DNA from: Neobacillus sp. DY30
GTDB taxonomy: Bacteria; Bacillota; Bacilli; Bacillales; Cytobacillaceae
Direction: 5' to 3'
Length of the DNA stretch: 64,000 nt
Assembly (NCBI RefSeq): GCF_030123065.1
Contig: NZ_CP126093.1
Coordinates: 1,802,001 to 1,866,000, forward strand
Below, piece after piece: positions 59,267 through 64,000 of the stretch. Position numbers and translations under genes: made by a program. The first letter of the stretch is position 1; every line of letters starts with the position of its first letter. The notes below the pieces were generated by a model that was not told the origin of the DNA, ran no database searches, and saw only the letters and a program-made list of their open reading frames with translations.

Positions 59267-61540
59267 ATGAGTAAAATTCGTGTTTATGAGTATGCAAAAA
59301 AACACAATATTTCAAGTAAAGATGTAATTACCAAATTAAAAGAAATGAATATAGAAGTTTCAAATCATATGGCAACAATTGAGGACGCTGCAGTTGTAAA
59401 GCTAGACGCAACCTATAATAAAAGTGAAAACAAACCACAACAACAAAAGCAAGCTAGACCGCAACAGCAAAATCGCCAGAATCAGAAACCACAGCAGGGA
59501 GTTAAACCACAAGTGCAAAGTAAAACAAGCCCAAAAGCTTTTGAGGATGACGACTCAAAGACCACAACTCCTAGTAAGGTAAAAGTGGCATCACCACCAA
59601 AAACGGTTGAAAGTAAAAAGCATAACCAACAATTCCAATCTAAGGAAAATAAAGTGTTCAGTGCTGGAAAAGGGAATAAAAAACCTTTTAATAATAATAA
59701 TCAAAATCGCAATAATAATAACAACCGGAAAAAGAACCACACACCGGTTCAGCAAACACAGCCTCAGGTAAAGAAGGTAAAAGAGCTTCCAGCTAAAATT
59801 ACTTTTAGTGAATCTCTCACTGTTGGCGAACTTGCTAAAAAAATCTACCGCGAACCTTCCGAAATCATTAAGAAACTCTTTTTACTAGGCGTCATGGCAA
59901 CAATTAATCAGGTATTAGACAAAGATGCCATCGAATTAATCGCTAGTGAATATGGAGTTGAGGTTGAAGAAGAGGTAAAAATTGATGCAACTGACCTTGA
60001 AGTGTATTTTACAGAAGATGCACCAGAGGACTTAGTAGAAAGACCATCAGTTGTAACGATTATGGGTCACGTTGACCATGGTAAAACAACATTGCTTGAT
60101 TCCATTCGAAACACAAAAGTAACAGAAGGTGAAGCGGGTGGAATCACCCAGCATATTGGTGCTTACCAAGTTGTTGAAAATGGGAAAAAGATAACATTCC
60201 TTGATACACCGGGACACGCTGCTTTTACAACAATGCGTGCACGTGGTGCGAAAATTACAGATATCACAATCCTTGTAGTAGCAGCCGATGACGGTGTAAT
60301 GCCGCAAACAGTTGAAGCTATTAACCATGCAAAAGCTGCAGAAGTTCCAATTATCGTTGCTGTTAATAAAATGGATAAAGAGGCTGCCAACGCCGATCGT
60401 GTTATGCAGGAACTTACCGAGCATGGATTAGTTTCTGAAGCTTGGGGCGGAGATACAATCTTTGTTCCACTTTCCGCGAAGACAGGAGAAGGAATCGATA
60501 ACCTGTTGGAAATGATTCTTCTTGTTAGTGAAGTGGAAGAATGGAAAGCAAACCCTAATCGTAAAGCAGTTGGAACAGTAATTGAAGCACAATTAGATAA
60601 AGGCCGCGGGTCAGTTGCTACGTTACTCGTTCAGAACGGTACTCTGAAGATCGGTGATCCTATTGTTGTAGGAAACACATTCGGCCGTGTTCGTGCAATG
60701 GTAAATGACCTAGGACGCCGTGTGAAAGAAGCTGGACCGTCTACACCTGTTGAGATCACAGGTTTAAGTGATGTTCCACAAGCTGGTGACCGTTTTGTCG
60801 TATTTGACGATGAGAAAACAGCTCGTCAAGTTGGAGAAGCACGTGCGCAACAAGCACTGGCAGCTCAACGTGGTGAAAAATCGATTGTCAGCCTAGATAA
60901 TTTATTTGAACAGTTAAAGCAAGGCGAGATGAAGGATTTAAACATCATCCTCAAAGCTGACGTTCAAGGTTCGGCTGAAGCCGTTGCAGCTTCCCTGCAA
61001 AAAATTGACGTTGAAGGTGTAAATATCAGAATTATTCATAGTGGTGCAGGTGCCATCAATGAGTCGGATATTACACTTGCCTCTGCTTCTAATGCGATAG
61101 TGATTGGCTTTAACGTTCGTCCTGATGTAAATGCGAAACGCGCAGCTGAGCAAGAAAAGGTCGACGTTCGCCTTCACAGCATTATTTACAAGGTTATTGA
61201 AGAAATTGAATCTGCTATGAAAGGTATGCTTGATCCTGAATTTAAAGAAAAAGTAATTGGGCAAGCGGAAATTCGTCAAACCTTTAAAGTTTCAAAGGTT
61301 GGAACCATTGCTGGTTCTTATGTGACAGACGGGAAAATTACTCGTGATAGCGGAATTCGTTTAATTCGTAATGGTGTTGTCATCTTTGAAGGAAATATCG
61401 ATGCATTAAAACGTTTTAAAGATGATGCCAAAGAGGTTTCACAAGGGTATGAATGTGGTATTACAATTAAAAACTTCAATGATGTTAAAGAAGGAGATAT
61501 TATTGAAGCATACGTAATGGAAGAAATTGAGCGTAAATGA
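59267..61540 (+). CDS. infB: Translation initiation factor IF-2
   Basis: IF-2 is the GTPase that places fMet-tRNA in the 30S P site. The N-terminal part is a short winged domain ([19 protein letters not shown]), then a low-complexity linker rich in Gln, Asn and Lys (about 55-165). A second IF2_N domain leads into the G domain with GHVDHGKTT (266-274), DTPGHAAF and NKMDK, then domains II, III and IV. Its 757 residues exceed the B. subtilis 716, mostly in the linker. The stop overlaps ylxP. Confidence 0.98.
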   Translation: MSKIRVYEYAKKHNISSKDVITKLKEMNIEVSNHMATIEDAAVVKLDATYNKSENKPQQQKQARPQQQNRQNQKPQQGVKPQVQSKTSPKAFEDDDSKTTTPSKVKVASPPKTVESKKHNQQFQSKENKVFSAGKGNKKPFNNNNQNRNNNNNRKKNHTPVQQTQPQVKKVKELPAKITFSESLTVGELAKKIYREPSEIIKKLFLLGVMATINQVLDKDAIELIASEYGVEVEEEVKIDATDLEVYFTEDAPEDLVERPSVVTIMGHVDHGKTTLLDSIRNTKVTEGEAGGITQHIGAYQVVENGKKITFLDTPGHAAFTTMRARGAKITDITILVVAADDGVMPQTVEAINHAKAAEVPIIVAVNKMDKEAANADRVMQELTEHGLVSEAWGGDTIFVPLSAKTGEGIDNLLEMILLVSEVEEWKANPNRKAVGTVIEAQLDKGRGSVATLLVQNGTLKIGDPIVVGNTFGRVRAMVNDLGRRVKEAGPSTPVEITGLSDVPQAGDRFVVFDDEKTARQVGEARAQQALAAQRGEKSIVSLDNLFEQLKQGEMKDLNIILKADVQGSAEAVAASLQKIDVEGVNIRIIHSGAGAINESDITLASASNAIVIGFNVRPDVNAKRAAEQEKVDVRLHSIIYKVIEEIESAMKGMLDPEFKEKVIGQAEIRQTFKVSKVGTIAGSYVTDGKITRDSGIRLIRNGVVIFEGNIDALKRFKDDAKEVSQGYECGITIKNFNDVKEGDIIEAYVMEEIERK

Positions 61541-61818
61541 TTGTAGGTATCGCCGTGTGTGAATGTATCATTTATGATGCACATTCATTAAAAGACAAAC
61601 GTGCGGTTTTGCAGCGAGTTCTTACCAGGTTAAAACAAAAATTTAATGTATCGGTTTCAGAGGTCGACTATCAGGATGTTTGGCAAAGGACGAAAATAGC
61701 CATTGCTGCGGTAACATCCAACCGGGTAATGACTGAACTAGAACTGCAAAATGCACTTAAATTTATTGATTCTTTTCCTGAAATAGAAAGAACAATCACC
61801 GATGTAGAATGGCTTTAA
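61537..61818 (+). CDS. ylxP: YlxP family protein (DUF503)
   Basis: The 93-residue product shows the conserved [20 protein letters not shown] and [20 protein letters not shown]. The family has a ferredoxin-like fold and no settled function; its fixed place between infB and rbfA suggests a ribosome-related role. It overlaps infB as ATGA. Confidence 0.92.
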   Translation: MIVGIAVCECIIYDAHSLKDKRAVLQRVLTRLKQKFNVSVSEVDYQDVWQRTKIAIAAVTSNRVMTELELQNALKFIDSFPEIERTITDVEWL

Positions 61819-61834
61819 GTTAAGAGGTGAAGTG

Positions 61835-62206
61835 ATGAGCCACAGAGCAAATCGTGTTGGAGAACAAATGAAGAAAGAACTAAGTGACATCATCGGTCGA
61901 AAGATTAAAGATCCCCGGATCGGCTTTGTTACTGTTACAGATGTTCAAGTATCGGGAGATCTTCAACAAGCAAAAGTATATATTTCTGTTTTGGGCGATG
62001 AAGAGCAAAAGGAAAACACTCTTAAAGGTCTAGCGAAGGCGAAAGGTTTTATCCGAACTGAAATTGGACATCGTATTCGTTTGCGCAAGACACCGGAGAT
62101 CGTTTTTGAATGGGATGAATCAATGGATTATGGAAATCGAATCAATTCTCTCATTCATCAATTGCACCATGAAGAAAGAAGTATGGAAAAAAATGAAGAA
62201 GAATAA
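61835..62206 (+). CDS. rbfA: 30S ribosome-binding factor RbfA
   Basis: RbfA matures the 30S 5' end region and is important in the cold. The KH-like protein has [20 protein letters not shown] and [22 protein letters not shown] 61835 is used with AAGAGGTGA at 61822-61829; a GTG three bases earlier is in frame. Length is 123 residues. A palindromic terminator begins right after the stop. Confidence 0.97.
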   Translation: MSHRANRVGEQMKKELSDIIGRKIKDPRIGFVTVTDVQVSGDLQQAKVYISVLGDEEQKENTLKGLAKAKGFIRTEIGHRIRLRKTPEIVFEWDESMDYGNRINSLIHQLHHEERSMEKNEEE

Positions 62207-62236
62207 ATGGATAGACAATTGTCTATCCATTTTTTT
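62207..62236 (+). terminator. Perfect palindrome terminator between rbfA and truB
   Basis: A 24-base perfect palindrome (62207-62230, arms ATGGATAGACAA and TTGTCTATCCAT) starts one base after the rbfA stop and is followed by six Ts. It has no unpaired loop, so at least four central bases must stay open. It lies inside the operon. Confidence 0.8.
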
Positions 62237-62266
62237 CGATAAAAAATAGAAATGGAGTGACCAAAG

Positions 62267-63187
62267 GTGGAGGGAATCTTACCTTTATATAAACCCGCTG
62301 GGCTGACGTCGCATGATTGTGTGTTTAGATTAAGGAAAATTTTAAAAACAAAAAAGGTCGGACATACTGGCACGCTGGATCCAGATGTAACCGGAGTTCT
62401 TCCTATTTGTATAGGAAAGGCAACTAAAGTTGCAGAATTCATAACGGATGCAGGAAAAAGTTACGAGGGTGAAGTATTAATCGGCTATTCCACAACGACC
62501 GAGGATGCTTCTGGAGAAAAAGTGGAAGAGAAGAAAATTGAAGGTACCATCAGCAGGAAAGAAATTCTTCATGTCCTTGAGGCTTTAACAGGCGAGATAG
62601 AACAGACTCCTCCGATGTATTCAGCAGTCAAAGTTGGGGGAACTCGTTTATATGAATATGCCCGTAAAGGGATTGAAGTAGAACGACCAACTAGAAGGGT
62701 AAACATTTATTCAATAGAGCTGCTTGATGATCGAGAAAATTTTTCAGGAGAGACCATTTCATTTCGGTTTAGAGTCAGCTGCAGTAAAGGTACCTATATC
62801 AGAACATTAGCAGTTATGATTGGTGAAAGTCTCGGTTATCCTGCCCATATGTCAAATTTAGTTAGAGTTCAATCTGCTGCATTTACGATTGATGATTGTC
62901 TAACATTTGAGCAAATTGAAAAGTTAATGGAGATGGGGACTATTTCTTCAAGTTTACGGCCCTTAGAATTGGCACTTTCTCATTTGCCGAAATACATAAT
63001 AAATGATAAAGTAGCAGAGAAAGTGAAAAATGGCGCACTTTTACCCATACCAGAGTATTTAAAAAATAGTAACGGACCTATTAGCGCTGAAACGGAAGAA
63101 GGCATAGCTCTTGCCATTTATTCGGTACACCCGAACAAACCAGGGCTGTTGAAACCGGTTAAAGTTTTGCGTAATGATCAAGGTTAA
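62267..63187 (+). CDS. truB: tRNA pseudouridine55 synthase TruB
   Basis: TruB makes pseudouridine 55 in the T-loop of tRNA. The catalytic aspartate is Asp38 in GHTGTLDPDVTGVLP; KPAGLTSHD at the start and SKGTYIRTL later are family motifs. The start is GTG 62267 with GGAGTGA 6 bases upstream. Length is 306 residues. ribF follows after 31 bases. Confidence 0.97.
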   Translation: MEGILPLYKPAGLTSHDCVFRLRKILKTKKVGHTGTLDPDVTGVLPICIGKATKVAEFITDAGKSYEGEVLIGYSTTTEDASGEKVEEKKIEGTISRKEILHVLEALTGEIEQTPPMYSAVKVGGTRLYEYARKGIEVERPTRRVNIYSIELLDDRENFSGETISFRFRVSCSKGTYIRTLAVMIGESLGYPAHMSNLVRVQSAAFTIDDCLTFEQIEKLMEMGTISSSLRPLELALSHLPKYIINDKVAEKVKNGALLPIPEYLKNSNGPISAETEEGIALAIYSVHPNKPGLLKPVKVLRNDQG

Positions 63188-63218
63188 AAAGGTTACGGTC
63201 AAGAAAAGGTGAGTTTCA

Positions 63219-64000
63219 TTGGAAGTAATAAATCTAGGATTTCCATTAAATATAGATAGAACTGAAATACCTCCATTATCGATGGCACTTGGTTATTTTG
63301 ACGGTGTTCATCTTGGTCATCAAAAGGTGATCATTGAAGCTAAAAAACAAGCCGGCCAAAAAGGACTCCGTTCAGCAGTTATGACTTTTGACCCTCATCC
63401 TTCGGTCGTGCTAGGCAAGAATGAGAAGCATGTTCATTATATAACACCTTTGGCTGATAAAATTAGTTTAATCGAAGAACTAGGTATTGATTATCTTTTT
63501 ATTGTCCAATTTACTTCAGAATTTGCAAATCTTCTTCCACAAGAATTTATCGACCAGTATGTGATTGATTTAAATGTAAAACATGTCGTTGCCGGATTCG
63601 ATTTTTCATATGGCCGTATGGGAAAAGGAACTATGGAAATTTTACCTTTCCATTCAAGAGAAAAGTTCACATTCACCATTGTTGAAAAATACACCAGTGG
63701 GGATGAAAAAGTAAGTTCAACGCGAATCCGTCAATATATAAAAAACGGCAAAACAGCTGAACTGCCAGAATTACTTGGAAGATTCCACCAGACAACCGGC
63801 ATTGTCGTCCACGGAGATAAAAGAGGCCGGACAATTGGATTTCCAACTGCAAATGTCGATACAAAAGATGAATATATTTTACCACCTACAGGTGTCTACG
63901 CGGTAAAAATTAAAATCGATGAAAACTGGTACGAAGGTGTATGTAATGTTGGCTATAAACCAACATTTAACAAAGATGAATTAAAAATCTCAGTGGAAGT
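63219..64000 (+). CDS. ribF: Bifunctional riboflavin kinase/FAD synthetase, 3' end outside window
   Basis: RibF turns riboflavin into FMN and then FAD. The open frame starts at TTG 63219, 5-6 bases after AAAAGGTGAG, and runs to the window end without a stop (260 residues; the family has about 315). The N-terminal adenylyltransferase domain has ALGYFDGVHLGHQ (His31, His34) and SSTRIRQYI; the flavokinase domain starts near 185 with KRGRTIGFPTANV. It is called ribC in B. subtilis. Confidence 0.95.
   Translation, partial: MEVINLGFPLNIDRTEIPPLSMALGYFDGVHLGHQKVIIEAKKQAGQKGLRSAVMTFDPHPSVVLGKNEKHVHYITPLADKISLIEELGIDYLFIVQFTSEFANLLPQEFIDQYVIDLNVKHVVAGFDFSYGRMGKGTMEILPFHSREKFTFTIVEKYTSGDEKVSSTRIRQYIKNGKTAELPELLGRFHQTTGIVVHGDKRGRTIGFPTANVDTKDEYILPPTGVYAVKIKIDENWYEGVCNVGYKPTFNKDELKISVE

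Noticed and set aside
60047..60424. 125-codon antisense frame inside infB
   Set aside because: Opposite strand of the conserved G domain; Cys- and Phe-rich shadow of no known family.

Overview
This window is an AT-rich, almost gap-free chromosomal core region of a spore-forming Bacillaceae bacterium (a Bacillus-like Firmicute; the genus cannot be fixed from the sequence alone). The evidence is the gene order, which follows the Bacillus subtilis priA-to-ribC segment nearly gene for gene, strong GGAGG-type ribosome sites with frequent TTG and GTG starts, a spoVM gene for a spore-coat anchoring peptide, and the low-GC Gram-positive set FapR, CodY, PolC, RbgA and YlxM. All genes but rpmB lie on the + strand.

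Layout. 1-11065: 3' part of priA, then def-fmt-rsmB-rlmN (initiation and rRNA modification), prpC-prkC (phosphatase and PASTA kinase), rsgA-rpe-thiN, and tiny spoVM. 11165-11449: rpmB on the minus strand. 11482-17395: yloU-fakA, sdaAB-sdaAA, recG. 17664-22258: the FapR-controlled lipid operon fapR-plsX-fabD-fabG, then acpP and rnc. 22307-28667: smc-ftsY, ylxM-ffh (chromosome condensation and the SRP pathway). 28718-33129: rpsP-khpA-ylqD-rimM-trmD-rplS, lepB, rbgA. 33238-37269: rnhB, sucCD, dprA. 37691-44435: topA, trmFO, hslVU, codY. 44492-52317: rpsB, tsf, pyrH-frr, uppS-cdsA-dxr-rseP. 52471-64000: polC, then rimP-nusA-ylxR-ylxQ-infB-ylxP-rbfA-truB-ribF, with ribF cut by the window end.

How it works together: most genes serve translation (ribosomal proteins, their assembly and rRNA/tRNA modification factors, initiation and elongation factors), membrane building (fatty acid, phospholipid, isoprenoid and undecaprenyl synthesis, secretion) and DNA maintenance. 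Regulation visible in the DNA includes a FapR operator at the fapR promoter, a leader before rplS, a structured leader before rpsB, and about twenty intrinsic terminators that split the region into transcription units.

No prophage, CRISPR array, rRNA or tRNA gene, transposase or defence system was found, and I see no strong candidate for a new multi-gene system. The most interesting points are: a family of inverted-terminal repeat elements in two copies, one flanked by a perfect 7-bp direct repeat; a different hairpin repeat between cdsA and dxr; four places where genes present in the B. subtilis order are missing (xerC, the fla/che operon, proS, ylqG-ylqH); and several unexplained inverted repeats in promoters or leaders (tsf, rpsB, rseP, topA, sucC).
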